From: Crocinitomicaceae bacterium
GTDB lineage: Bacteria > Bacteroidota > Bacteroidia > Flavobacteriales_D > Crocinitomicaceae
DNA length: 28,901 nt
Direction of reading: 5' to 3'
NCBI GenBank assembly: GCA_015662935.1
Contig: DQTF01000097.1
Coordinates: forward strand, 1-28,901
Of this stretch, positions 1-6,882 are shown piece after piece. How positions within the stretch are numbered: position 1 is the first letter of the stretch; every line of letters starts with the position of its first letter. The notes under the pieces are model-generated. The model had not been told where the DNA came from. It saw nothing but the letters and a program-made list of their open reading frames with translations, and did no database searches. A program made the position numbers and the translations under genes.

Positions 1-392
1 GGTCGGGTTTTGTTCAATATATTTTTGAATGCAATCGTCACACCGCCAGAGAGAAAGTTGGAAAAGAGCAAATACTTGGTTTGATCGAACCAGTGATTTT
101 TGGCAGGAACGCCAAAAGCATCAGCAATGTACATTTCTGCAATTGGCGCGTATTGAATAAAATCATCTATGCGAAACTCAAAATCATTGCCGACTTGATT
201 TCGAATTGAAATTTTCAAATCTTGTTCAAATTGAGTTTCATTGAATGGAATTCCAGCACCTATAAATAAAACGGGAATAATACTTCTTTTAAGTAACAAT
301 TGATTTTTTGCTTGGCAAGAAACGATAGAATCATTCGGTTTTTGAGCAAAAGAAAGACTGTTCAGTAGAAGAAACAAAAAGAATAAACGCAT
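1..392 (-). CDS. PAP2-family phosphatase, N-terminal part (runs off left edge)
   Basis: This ORF is not closed inside the window. It starts at an ATG at 392, reads 130 codons and leaves two bases at the edge. The product opens with a signal peptide ending in SLSFAQ. The following region (FRIDDFIQYAP, IAEMYIADAFGV) resembles the N-terminal part of Bacteroidota PAP2 phosphatases. The last residues read K-NILNKT-R-P, with the final Pro codon cut after CC. This is the K-x6-RP first catalytic motif of the PAP2/acid phosphatase superfamily, so the remaining motifs (PSGH and SRxxxxxHxxxD) should lie outside. The family removes phosphate from lipid phosphates or diphosphates in the periplasm, such as undecaprenyl-PP or lipid A. 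The start lies 2 nt after the dnaG stop, so it is probably the last known gene of the polyprenyl synthase-lipoprotein-dnaG operon. The exact substrate cannot be inferred. Confidence 0.8.
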   Translation of the reverse strand, partial: MRLFFLFLLLNSLSFAQKPNDSIVSCQAKNQLLLKRSIIPVLFIGAGIPFNETQFEQDLKISIRNQVGNDFEFRIDDFIQYAPIAEMYIADAFGVPAKNHWFDQTKYLLFSNFLSGGVTIAFKNILNKTR

Positions 393-394
393 GA

Positions 395-2401
395 CTAATG
401 GATGATAATTCTGCCTAACTTTTGAGAAATGAGGACTTTTACTTGCTCTAGGCTAACTTGTTCTGCAAGCAGGTCCATTAATTCTTCATCTGTTATTTCT
501 TCTTCTTTAGAAATCAACACTTTTTGTATTTCACGGATGCGTTTTTCTACTTTTGCTGACTTAAATGCATAAATAGATCCCATCACAGCTTGATTCATCT
601 TATCTTTTTCCGTGTTGGTAAATATGTTGTGTTTGGTAATCCAATTGTGGCTAATTTCGTGTTGATTCATCTCAATTTCGGTTACAAACTGCACGACTTC
701 TTGGTCTTCTAAACGTTTAAAATGACTCGTTTTTAAGAATGCATTTTCGGACAATGCTTCACTGATTATTTGATGCAATTTATTGTAAACAGGGTTACTG
801 AAAATCAACTCATCAACTGTAAGTTCATGACAAATGAGTTCTGTTACCGAGGTTTCAACTTTTACCTTTTCCCCTTTTTCATCAACTTGATCTATGGTTA
901 CGACATTTGGCCCATACATCACCAAAATTCGCATAAGATCAAACTCCGTTGGTTCGTCAAGGTTGTCAATAATTGGTGTGTTGTCTCTGTACTCAGGTGG
1001 AATTAAATCTTCATCTGAAGGGAATTCTTGATATTGAGACTCGACAGGTTGAGTAGGTTGAACAGGTCTATTGAATCGATTTTGTTTCGTTGCATCAGTA
1101 CGCAGTTTTATTAACTCATTGGATAGAATTTGCTCACTGATATCAAACCGCTCAGAAATAGATTGCATGTAAACGTTTCGAGTAATTTGATCGGGAATTA
1201 ACGATACAGAATGCACGATTTCTTTAATGAGGTTTGCTCGTTTTATCGGGTCATTTTCTCCTTCTTCTAGAAGAACACCAGCTTTAAAAGAAATAAAATC
1301 TTGCGTGCTTTTTGCTATGTATTCTTCCAGCTCAGTTGTGCTAACTGCTTTAGAATAAGAATCAGGATCTTCTCCCTCAGGAAAGAGAACGACTTTAACA
1401 TTCATTCCTTCTTGGAGAATCAAATCGATACCTCTAAAAGATGCTTTGATTCCAGCGTTGTCACCATCGTAAAGTATGGTAATGTTCTTCGTGTATCTTT
1501 TAACGAGACGAATTTGCTCCTTCGTTAAAGAGGTTCCAGAAGATGAAACAACGTTCTGGATTCCAGCTTGAAACATACTGATTACGTCAGTATATCCTTC
1601 ACACAAAAAGCAATTGTCGTATTTAATAATATCTCCTTTCGAGAAGTGCAATCCGTAGAGAATTTCACTCTTGTTGTAGATGACACTTTCTGGAGAATTG
1701 AAGTATTTCGCAATTTTTTTATCGGTGAATAAGGTTCTTCCACCAAAACCTAAAACACGTCCCGAAATACTGTGAATAGGAAACATTACACGTCCTCTAA
1801 AGAAATCAAATTGGCTGTCGTTTTTTGTTTTAGAAAGGCCGACTTTCTCCATGAATTCTAACTTGTATCCTTTTGCAAGTCCAGCCTTTGTAAAATCATC
1901 AGATTTGTTAATCGAATACCCTAGTTGGAATTTTTCAATGATGTCTGGTCGGTAACCTCGTTCTACAAAATAGGACAAGGCAATTTTTTTACCTTCATCA
2001 GTATTGTGAAGGTTGTTTTTAAAGTGTTCTTGCGCAAATTCATTGATGATGTGCAGACTTTCTCTTTCCGATATAGCAGCTAATTCTTCAGCAGTTGCAG
2101 GTCGTTCCTCCGGAAGTTGAATTCCATACTTATCGGCTAGCCATTTTAGTGCTTCGGGATAAGAATAGTGTTCTTTCTCCATTAAGAATGAAACGACTGT
2201 TCCTCCTTTTCCTGTCGAGAAGCACTTAAATATTTGTTTGGCGGGAGAAACAACAAAAGAAGCTGTTTTTTCATCCGTAAAAGGACTCAATCCCTTTAGA
2301 TTAGACCCGGCTCTTTTTAATTGCACAAATTCTCCAATCACCTCCTCAATTCGAGAAGTTTGCATAATGTCATCGACGATATGTGGGGGAATCATTGCCA
2401 T
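395..2401 (-). CDS. dnaG: DNA primase DnaG with degenerate zinc finger
   Basis: This is replicative primase, which lays RNA primers at the fork. The 668-aa length is normal for the family. The order is an N-terminal CHC2-type region (about residues 5-95), a primase core with the TOPRIM motifs EGYTD (268-272) and DGDNAG (312-317), and a C-terminal helicase-interacting region. The zinc-finger ligands are mostly gone. The canonical Cys-Pro-Phe-His position reads SPFT (39-42), and the CxxC reads C60-FS-T63, leaving one of four ligands. Flavobacterial primases are known to look like this, so I read it as a lineage trait rather than decay; the rest of the protein is intact. The start at 2401 overlaps the upstream stop as TAATG. 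A second Met two codons later (2395) is an alternative and begins like most relatives (MIPxxxV). Read-through from the polyprenyl synthase promoter is likely. Confidence 0.95.
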   Translation of the reverse strand: MAMIPPHIVDDIMQTSRIEEVIGEFVQLKRAGSNLKGLSPFTDEKTASFVVSPAKQIFKCFSTGKGGTVVSFLMEKEHYSYPEALKWLADKYGIQLPEERPATAEELAAISERESLHIINEFAQEHFKNNLHNTDEGKKIALSYFVERGYRPDIIEKFQLGYSINKSDDFTKAGLAKGYKLEFMEKVGLSKTKNDSQFDFFRGRVMFPIHSISGRVLGFGGRTLFTDKKIAKYFNSPESVIYNKSEILYGLHFSKGDIIKYDNCFLCEGYTDVISMFQAGIQNVVSSSGTSLTKEQIRLVKRYTKNITILYDGDNAGIKASFRGIDLILQEGMNVKVVLFPEGEDPDSYSKAVSTTELEEYIAKSTQDFISFKAGVLLEEGENDPIKRANLIKEIVHSVSLIPDQITRNVYMQSISERFDISEQILSNELIKLRTDATKQNRFNRPVQPTQPVESQYQEFPSDEDLIPPEYRDNTPIIDNLDEPTEFDLMRILVMYGPNVVTIDQVDEKGEKVKVETSVTELICHELTVDELIFSNPVYNKLHQIISEALSENAFLKTSHFKRLEDQEVVQFVTEIEMNQHEISHNWITKHNIFTNTEKDKMNQAVMGSIYAFKSAKVEKRIREIQKVLISKEEEITDEELMDLLAEQVSLEQVKVLISQKLGRIIIH

Positions 2402-2901
2402 TACTTCCCGTTTCCGTAATCTTTCTCACTTGTTTTTACTCCTTCAATTGAGTAGGTTGTCCAAACACCAACGGTCTTGTCATTTTTGTATTCACCGGTA
2501 TAATGCAAATTACCATTTGGGTATTTAACCATACTCATTCCGTTGCGTTCTCCATGAATGTAGTTGGTTACAGATAATTCCTTTCCATCTTCAGAAAAGT
2601 AGAGCCATTTCCCATCTCTTTTTCCGTTTTCATCTTGTAATCCTTTGAACTTAACTTTCTTTCCAATTCCTGGGTAATACTCATAGTACATGCCGTCGAT
2701 TACATCAACATCACCTTTTTCTGATGTTTTTACTTCGTCTTCAATGTTTGTCGAGTTACTTTTAACTTCCCCATTTTTAGTAGTTGCAGTTGATTCTGAT
2801 TTATCGTCAGCAACTACTTCTACCTGCTCTTTGGTCGGGTCATTTTCTTTACAAGAATAAAGAGAAACGCTAATTAGTGCGAATAAAATTATTTGTTTCA
2901 T
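2401..2901 (-). CDS. MORN-repeat lipoprotein
   Basis: The product is a 166-aa probable lipoprotein with signal peptide MKQIILFALISVSLYS and lipobox cysteine C17. Residues 18 to about 60 are a charged, Ser/Thr/Glu-rich linker. The C-terminal part has repeated Gly-Lys-x-Asp-Gly-x-Trp type units (GKRDGKWLYF, GERNGMSMVKYPNG, YTGEYKNDKTVGVWTTY) typical of MORN repeats. Bacterial databases often label such proteins YwqK-family antitoxin, but nothing here suggests a toxin-antitoxin role. It sits 5 nt after the polyprenyl synthase stop and shares a TAATG junction with dnaG, so it is cotranscribed with both. The function is unknown; an envelope-anchored binding role is the most that can be inferred. 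Confidence 0.85.
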   Translation of the reverse strand: MKQIILFALISVSLYSCKENDPTKEQVEVVADDKSESTATTKNGEVKSNSTNIEDEVKTSEKGDVDVIDGMYYEYYPGIGKKVKFKGLQDENGKRDGKWLYFSEDGKELSVTNYIHGERNGMSMVKYPNGNLHYTGEYKNDKTVGVWTTYSIEGVKTSEKDYGNGK

Positions 2902-2906
2902 ACTTT

Positions 2907-3878
2907 TTATTTAGTTCTATTTGTTGTGTATTCGATCAATCCAAGCAGTGATTGTTTTGCTTCTGAATCGGGAATGTTTGCAATTAAAGATACGGCTTTT
3001 TCTTTATATTCCGTCATCACTTTGTGGGCATAGTCAATTCCACCATTTTCAATGACCAATTTGACAGCTCGTTGCACTTTTTTAGGATTCTCGTTGTGAT
3101 TTTTAACAATGTTAATCAACTCTTTCTTTCTTTTTTTTGTAGAATTATTGAGAACATAAATCAATGGCAAGGTCATCTTTCTTTCTCGAATATCTAGCCC
3201 TGTTGGTTTACCAATATTCCCAGGTTCTCCGTAATCAAAAATGTCGTCTTTAATTTGAAAAGCGATACCGATTGATTCTCCAAAGTCTCGCATTGTATCT
3301 GACACATCGAGTCTACCAACGCTTATAGAGCCTACTTCACAGCATGTTGCAATAAGAGAAGCGGTTTTTTTACGAATAACTTCAAAGTAAATATCTTCGG
3401 TAATGTCAAGTTTGCGAGCTTTTTCAATTTGTAGTAATTCTCCTTCTGACATTTCACGAACAGCACGGGCAACAACCTCTAGCATTTTCGTGTTTTTATT
3501 CTCTATAGAAAGGAGTAATACTTTAGAAAGCATGTAATCTCCAACTAGTACAGCAATTTTATTTTTCCAAAGGGCATTGATGGAGAAAAAACCCCGTCTT
3601 TCGTTGGCATCATCTACTACATCATCGTGAACGAGTGTTGCGGTGTGTAGTAATTCTACGAGTGTTGCTGCATCGTACGATTTATCATTTATTGTTCCTA
3701 GCATTTTTGCTGTCAGAAAAATAAACATAGGACGCATTTGCTTTCCTTTTCTTTTAATGATGTAATGCGTGACTTTGTTCAACATGGGAACTTTTGACTT
3801 CATGCTATCACGAAAACGCCCTTCAAATTCGGACATTTCTGCGGAAATCGGTTCCATTATTTCTTTAACTGTCATCAC
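2907..3878 (-). CDS. Polyprenyl diphosphate synthase (trans, long chain)
   Basis: This isoprenoid chain elongase condenses isopentenyl-PP onto an allylic diphosphate. Both aspartate-rich motifs are present: DDVVD (85-89) within LVHDDVVDDA, and DDIFD (211-215) followed by GKPTGLDIRERKMTLPLIY. The GKQMRP substrate motif is at 45-50. Residues 4 and 5 upstream of the first motif are small (T81, A80), which in this family goes with long products of octaprenyl type, probably the menaquinone side chain. The 323-aa length is normal. The start is MMTVKEI; the second Met (3875) fits relatives as well. It is the first gene of an operon with the lipoprotein, dnaG and the PAP2 gene. An exact TATATTTG -7 box lies only 4 nt upstream of the start. 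Confidence 0.93.
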   Translation of the reverse strand: MMTVKEIMEPISAEMSEFEGRFRDSMKSKVPMLNKVTHYIIKRKGKQMRPMFIFLTAKMLGTINDKSYDAATLVELLHTATLVHDDVVDDANERRGFFSINALWKNKIAVLVGDYMLSKVLLLSIENKNTKMLEVVARAVREMSEGELLQIEKARKLDITEDIYFEVIRKKTASLIATCCEVGSISVGRLDVSDTMRDFGESIGIAFQIKDDIFDYGEPGNIGKPTGLDIRERKMTLPLIYVLNNSTKKRKKELINIVKNHNENPKKVQRAVKLVIENGGIDYAHKVMTEYKEKAVSLIANIPDSEAKQSLLGLIEYTTNRTK

Positions 3879-3882
3879 AGAA

Positions 3883-3890
3883 CAAATATA
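3883..3890 (-). promoter_or_regulatory. Putative -7 box TATATTTG for polyprenyl synthase-dnaG operon
   Basis: This is an exact match to the Bacteroidota -7 consensus TAnnTTTG on the minus strand. No TTG-type -33 element was seen at the usual spacing. The box ends 4-7 nt before the two candidate ATGs, which would give a leaderless or nearly leaderless transcript if it is used. Confidence 0.35.
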
Positions 3891-3977
3891 AGAGTAAGAT
3901 TTTGTTCTTGTTGTTAAATTATTAAAATCCGCGAAGAACTTATCAAGATGTGTGATTTATGTGTTGAATACATTTAT

Positions 3978-4964
3978 TTACACACCAAACCACTTAAACT
4001 CGAAACGCTTTTCTGGTATGACAATTCTTTCAGAAATACGTGTAAGCCTTCCGGGTAAGTTCATTAAATAGTCTCGTGCTTTTTCGGCAGAACCACTTAA
4101 ATCTGTCATGTGTTCAATGTCCCACTTTACTAAGAGTTTATTAAGAATTTCAATATAGTCTTGCGTTGTATAAACCATTGTTCGCTGCGCTGCATCAGAA
4201 AAATGGGTAAATAAGTCCCCAATTTCTCCACCTGTTTCTCTTAAGAAGTGGGCAGGCATAACGATTTTCTTTTTCATCATATCTTCAAAAGCGAGCATCA
4301 TTTCACTTGGATCAACGTCAAAAATTCGTTGCACAAAATGTTGATAAGCATTAGCATGGCGAGCTTCGTCTGCGGCAATAACACCACATATTTTTGCAAG
4401 TCGTGTATTTCCTGTTTTTTTAGAGAGGGCCGCAACTCTTCTATGAGAAATGTTCGTTGCAGTTTCTTGAAAACTGGTATAGATGAAACTTTTATAAGGA
4501 TCTCTAGAAGTTTGGAGGTCAAAACCATCGGAAATTAAAAATTGCGTAGAGGTTTCCAATTCTCTCATGTTTACTCTTCCAGAAAGATAAAGATACCTGT
4601 TTAATAAATCACCGTGGCGATTTTCTTCTGCTGTCCAAGAGCGCACCCATTGTGACCAACCCGTTCTACTTTTTGAATCAATTCCTTCAATGTCCATTAA
4701 CCAGGCTTCGTATGTTGGCAAAGCCTCTTCTGTTATTGTGTCACCGATAAGAACAGCAAATAAATCGTAACTCATTTCTTTTGCAAGTTCTTGAATTTCA
4801 GCAACTTCTTCAAAAAATGATTCGTCTCTAGCATCAGGCAATAAATCAGCAGGTTGCCAATTCTCTTCTGGTTTTTTTAGAAATTTTTCTAGTAAACCGT
4901 CCATTGATTGCTCAATGTACTGCATTACTTCTAATCTAATATTTGATAATTTTGTTAACTGCAT
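3978..4964 (-). CDS. Acyl-ACP desaturase (ferritin-like di-iron)
   Basis: This is a soluble acyl-[acyl-carrier-protein] desaturase, which introduces a cis double bond into a saturated acyl-ACP using a di-iron centre and O2. The iron-binding EExxH motifs are visible as EENRH (113-117) and DEARH (199-203). Glu residues at 79-80 (ITEEALP) and in FQETATNISH (about 167-174) supply the other ligands. The 328-aa length is typical of the bacterial FA_desaturase_2 family and shorter than plant proteins, which carry a transit peptide. There is no signal peptide or membrane segment, so it is cytoplasmic. It appears to be a separate unit: a 99-nt gap follows to the polyprenyl synthase, and an exact -7 box lies 57 nt before the ATG. 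The role is inferred to be membrane fluidity through unsaturated fatty acids; the regioselectivity cannot be read from the sequence. Confidence 0.93.
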   Translation of the reverse strand: MQLTKLSNIRLEVMQYIEQSMDGLLEKFLKKPEENWQPADLLPDARDESFFEEVAEIQELAKEMSYDLFAVLIGDTITEEALPTYEAWLMDIEGIDSKSRTGWSQWVRSWTAEENRHGDLLNRYLYLSGRVNMRELETSTQFLISDGFDLQTSRDPYKSFIYTSFQETATNISHRRVAALSKKTGNTRLAKICGVIAADEARHANAYQHFVQRIFDVDPSEMMLAFEDMMKKKIVMPAHFLRETGGEIGDLFTHFSDAAQRTMVYTTQDYIEILNKLLVKWDIEHMTDLSGSAEKARDYLMNLPGRLTRISERIVIPEKRFEFKWFGV

Positions 4965-5021
4965 ATTTCAATTTTTGTAGCATTTTTTGCTTTATACAGT
5001 AGTAGACTAATTGAGTTGTGG

Positions 5022-5029
5022 CAAAGATA
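5022..5029 (-). promoter_or_regulatory. Putative -7 box TATCTTTG for acyl-ACP desaturase
   Basis: This is an exact TAnnTTTG match on the minus strand, followed by C (TATCTTTGC, a favoured variant in the phylum). It lies 57 nt upstream of the desaturase ATG and just after the rlmN stop. No clear -33 TTG was found. Confidence 0.45.
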
Positions 5030-5043
5030 GGATAAGTTCTTGA

Positions 5044-6117
5044 TTACCCCTTCATCTTTCTTTCTTCTTTCAGAATAGCCCCATTTTTATTGACTAATTG
5101 CCCACAAGCAGCATCGATGTCCTTTCCACGACTTCTTCTAACATGAACAATCATGTTTCTATCTTCTAGGTATTTGGCAAAAGCATCTGTTCTTTCTTTG
5201 GTCGTTTTTTGAAATATTCCATCATCAATAGGGTTGTACTCAATGATATTTATTTTACAAGGAACACATTTAGCAAATTGAGCGAGTTCTTGTGCGTCCT
5301 CTAGAGAATCATTGAAATCTTTGAAGATGATGTATTCAAAAGTAATTCTTGTTCCTGTTTTCTCATGGAAGTACTGCAGTGCCTCTCTCAATTCTTCCAA
5401 GTTATTAGAGTCATTGATTTCCATTATCTGGCTTCGCTTCTTGTCGTTAGCCGCATGCAAAGAAAGAGCGAGGTTAAATTTCACCTCATCATCGCCCAGT
5501 TTTTTAATCATTTTGGCAATACCTGCTGTTGAAACAGTGATTCGTTTTGGGGACATTCCAAGACCTTCTTCAGAAGTAATTAATTCAATGGAACGAAGCA
5601 TGTTTTTGTAGTTAAGCAAAGGTTCACCCATTCCCATATAAACAATATTTGAAAGGCTTTTGTCATATCTTGTTTTTGCTTCGTCGCGTAAGTAAACAAC
5701 TTGGTCAACAATTTCTCCGGCAGAAAGATTTCGCATGAGTTTTAACTTGCCTGTTGCGCAGAATTCACACGCTAAACTACATCCAATTTGTGAGGAAATA
5801 CATGCTGTTGTTCTTTTGGGTGTTGGAATTAAAACACCTTCAACTATTTGGTTCTTGTCAACTTCAAAAGCACATTTAATTGTTTTATCCAAACTTATTT
5901 GTTGATCTTTAAGCGTAATATGATCGATGTAATAGGTCTCTTCTAACTTTTCTCGCAATGATTTAGAAAGGTTCGTCATGTCTTCAAAAGAAGAGGCGTC
6001 TTTCTGCCAAAGCCATTCGTATATTTGCTTCCCACGGAATGCTTTTTCACCGACTTCTTGTAAGGAGGTTTTTAATTCTGCTAGAGAAAGGTTTCGGATA
6101 TTTATTTTGGTGCTCAT
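5044..6117 (-). CDS. rlmN: 23S rRNA/tRNA adenine C2-methyltransferase RlmN
   Basis: This is a radical SAM enzyme that methylates C2 of A2503 in 23S rRNA and A37 in certain tRNAs. The 4Fe-4S motif is CSLACEFC (C113, C117, C120) in the usual SQIGCSLACEFCATG setting. The SAM-binding GMGEPLLNY follows. The C-terminal cysteine that forms the methyl-transfer intermediate is C338 in GKDIDAACGQL. The N-terminal helical domain (KAFRGKQIYEWLWQK) and the total of 357 aa match the family, so the protein appears complete. The start MSTKINIRNL is 9 nt downstream of an exact TATCTTTG box. The gene is flanked by the desaturase and by the inverted-repeat cassette, with no sign of an operon partner. Confidence 0.97.
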   Translation of the reverse strand: MSTKINIRNLSLAELKTSLQEVGEKAFRGKQIYEWLWQKDASSFEDMTNLSKSLREKLEETYYIDHITLKDQQISLDKTIKCAFEVDKNQIVEGVLIPTPKRTTACISSQIGCSLACEFCATGKLKLMRNLSAGEIVDQVVYLRDEAKTRYDKSLSNIVYMGMGEPLLNYKNMLRSIELITSEEGLGMSPKRITVSTAGIAKMIKKLGDDEVKFNLALSLHAANDKKRSQIMEINDSNNLEELREALQYFHEKTGTRITFEYIIFKDFNDSLEDAQELAQFAKCVPCKINIIEYNPIDDGIFQKTTKERTDAFAKYLEDRNMIVHVRRSRGKDIDAACGQLVNKNGAILKEERKMKG

Positions 6118-6125
6118 TTATAGTG

Positions 6126-6133
6126 CAAAGATA
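6126..6133 (-). promoter_or_regulatory. Putative -7 box TATCTTTG for rlmN
   Basis: This is an exact TAnnTTTG match followed by C on the minus strand, ending 9 nt before the rlmN ATG. The 5' leader would be very short. No TTG-type -33 element is evident in the upstream 40 nt. Confidence 0.45.
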
Positions 6134-6238
6134 AGGTTTTATTTTGCAGGGAGAGATGGAGCGTTGGAGTTTTTGACGGTTTGATTGCTACGCTTTTGAT
6201 AGATACAAGAGCGAAGAATACACTTATCTTCTTTCTTA

Positions 6239-6276
6239 CACAGAGAACAGCAAAGAAGACACAGAGGTTCACAGAG
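6239..6276 (+). repeat. Left inverted repeat of GxxExxY cassette
   Basis: This 38-nt arm matches the reverse complement of 6731-6768 at 35 of 38 positions; the last 23 nt are identical. It contains three direct copies of CACAGAG, at 6239-6245, 6260-6266 and 6270-6276. No target-site duplication could be found outside the arms. Related CTCTGTG-rich repeats commonly accompany GxxExxY genes in environmental bacterial genomes; that is recollection, not a search. Confidence 0.85.
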
Positions 6277-6285
6277 AAAAAGTAC

Positions 6286-6340
6286 ACTAGATATAGTTCT
6301 AGCAGTTATATTTTTTCTTATCTTAATACTAGAACCTAGT
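6286..6340 (+). other. Bulged stem-loop upstream of GxxExxY relic
   Basis: ACTAG (6286-6290) and GTTCTAG (6296-6302), separated by a 5-nt bulge, are exactly complementary to the contiguous CTAGAAC-CTAGT at 6329-6340. This gives a 12-bp interrupted stem with a 26-nt AU-rich loop. It lies between the left repeat and the ATG at 6359. It could be a leader structure or part of the element's folded DNA or RNA; no function is established. Confidence 0.4.
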
Positions 6341-6358
6341 AAAAATACTATTTAGATT

Positions 6359-6711
6359 ATGATTAGAAATGAATTATCAAAGACAATAATTGGTTGTGCA
6401 ATAGAAGTACATAAACAATTAGGGCCAGGGTTGCTTGAGTCTGCTTATCAAGAATGTTTAGTTTAAAAGTAGAAGTAGAGAAACCTATGCCAATAGTTTA
6501 CAAAGACATTTCCTTAAATAAGGGATACAGAATTGACATTCTTATTGAAGATAAAATTATTATAGAGCTAAAGACAGTAGAATCTTTTCGCGATGTCCAC
6601 ACGGCACAAGTTTTAACCTATATGAGGTTGGGAGGATATAGATTGGGACTATTATTAAACTTCAATGGAAACAGAATGGTGGATGGAATAAAAAGAATTA
6701 TTAATTCATAA
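6359..6711 (+). pseudogene. GxxExxY protein (PD-(D/E)XK-like), frameshifted
   Basis: The first part reads from ATG 6359 (MIRNELSKTIIGCAIEVHKQ...) through the family signature GLLESAY (G25 to Y30 region, spaced G-x2-E-x2-Y) and ends at a TAA at 6464-6466. The homologous remainder continues in another frame from about 6463 (SLKVEVEKPMPIVYKD, then RIDILIEDKIIIELK) to 6711. The D-x(n)-ELK pattern is the PD-(D/E)XK nuclease-like core. Family members normally carry roughly 7-9 residues (an xYELxxxG-like stretch) between the two parts. The simplest reading is a deletion of about 22 or 25 nt that also shifted frame. An ATG at 6454 could give an 85-aa C-terminal fragment. The biochemical role of the family is unclear. 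The gene lies between long inverted repeats and has no functional link to rlmN or batE. Confidence 0.8.
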
Positions 6712-6730
6712 GAACCATATCACCAACTTC

Positions 6731-6768
6731 CTCTGTGAACCTCTGTGTCTTCTCTGAGGTTCTCTGTG
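6731..6768 (-). repeat. Right inverted repeat of GxxExxY cassette
   Basis: This is the reverse-complement partner of 6239-6276, with 35 of 38 positions matching. CTCTGTG heptamers occur at 6731-6737, 6741-6747 and 6762-6768. It lies 19 nt after the end of the GxxExxY relic. Confidence 0.85.
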
Positions 6769-6818
6769 AAACAGTTCTACTATTCTACCCCCCTAACTTA
6801 ATATTTGAAACACCTACT

Positions 6819-6877
6819 ACCAACTTCCTTTGTGAAACTATCCGAAAAGACTTCCAGCCGTCAACTTTTTCTGCGAA
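6819..6877 (+). repeat. Decayed copies of the cassette terminal repeat
   Basis: Two further sequences resemble the outer end of the right arm. The stretch ACCAACTTCCTCTGTGAAC at 6722-6740 recurs as ACCAACTTCCTTTGTGAAAC near 6819 and, more weakly, as GTCAACTTTTTCTGCGAAAC near 6858. They fill the space between the right arm and the batE stop and are probably relics of repeated insertion or recombination. The ends are approximate. Confidence 0.5.
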
Positions 6878-6882
6878 ACAAA

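Noticed and set aside
2401..2901. Toxin-antitoxin system based on the YwqK-type MORN protein
   Set aside because: There is no toxin gene nearby. The neighbours are primase and polyprenyl synthase, and the protein is a secreted lipoprotein.
6359..6711. Programmed frameshift in the GxxExxY gene
   Set aside because: No slippery heptamer followed by a structure is seen at the junction, and several family residues are missing, so a deletion explains it better.
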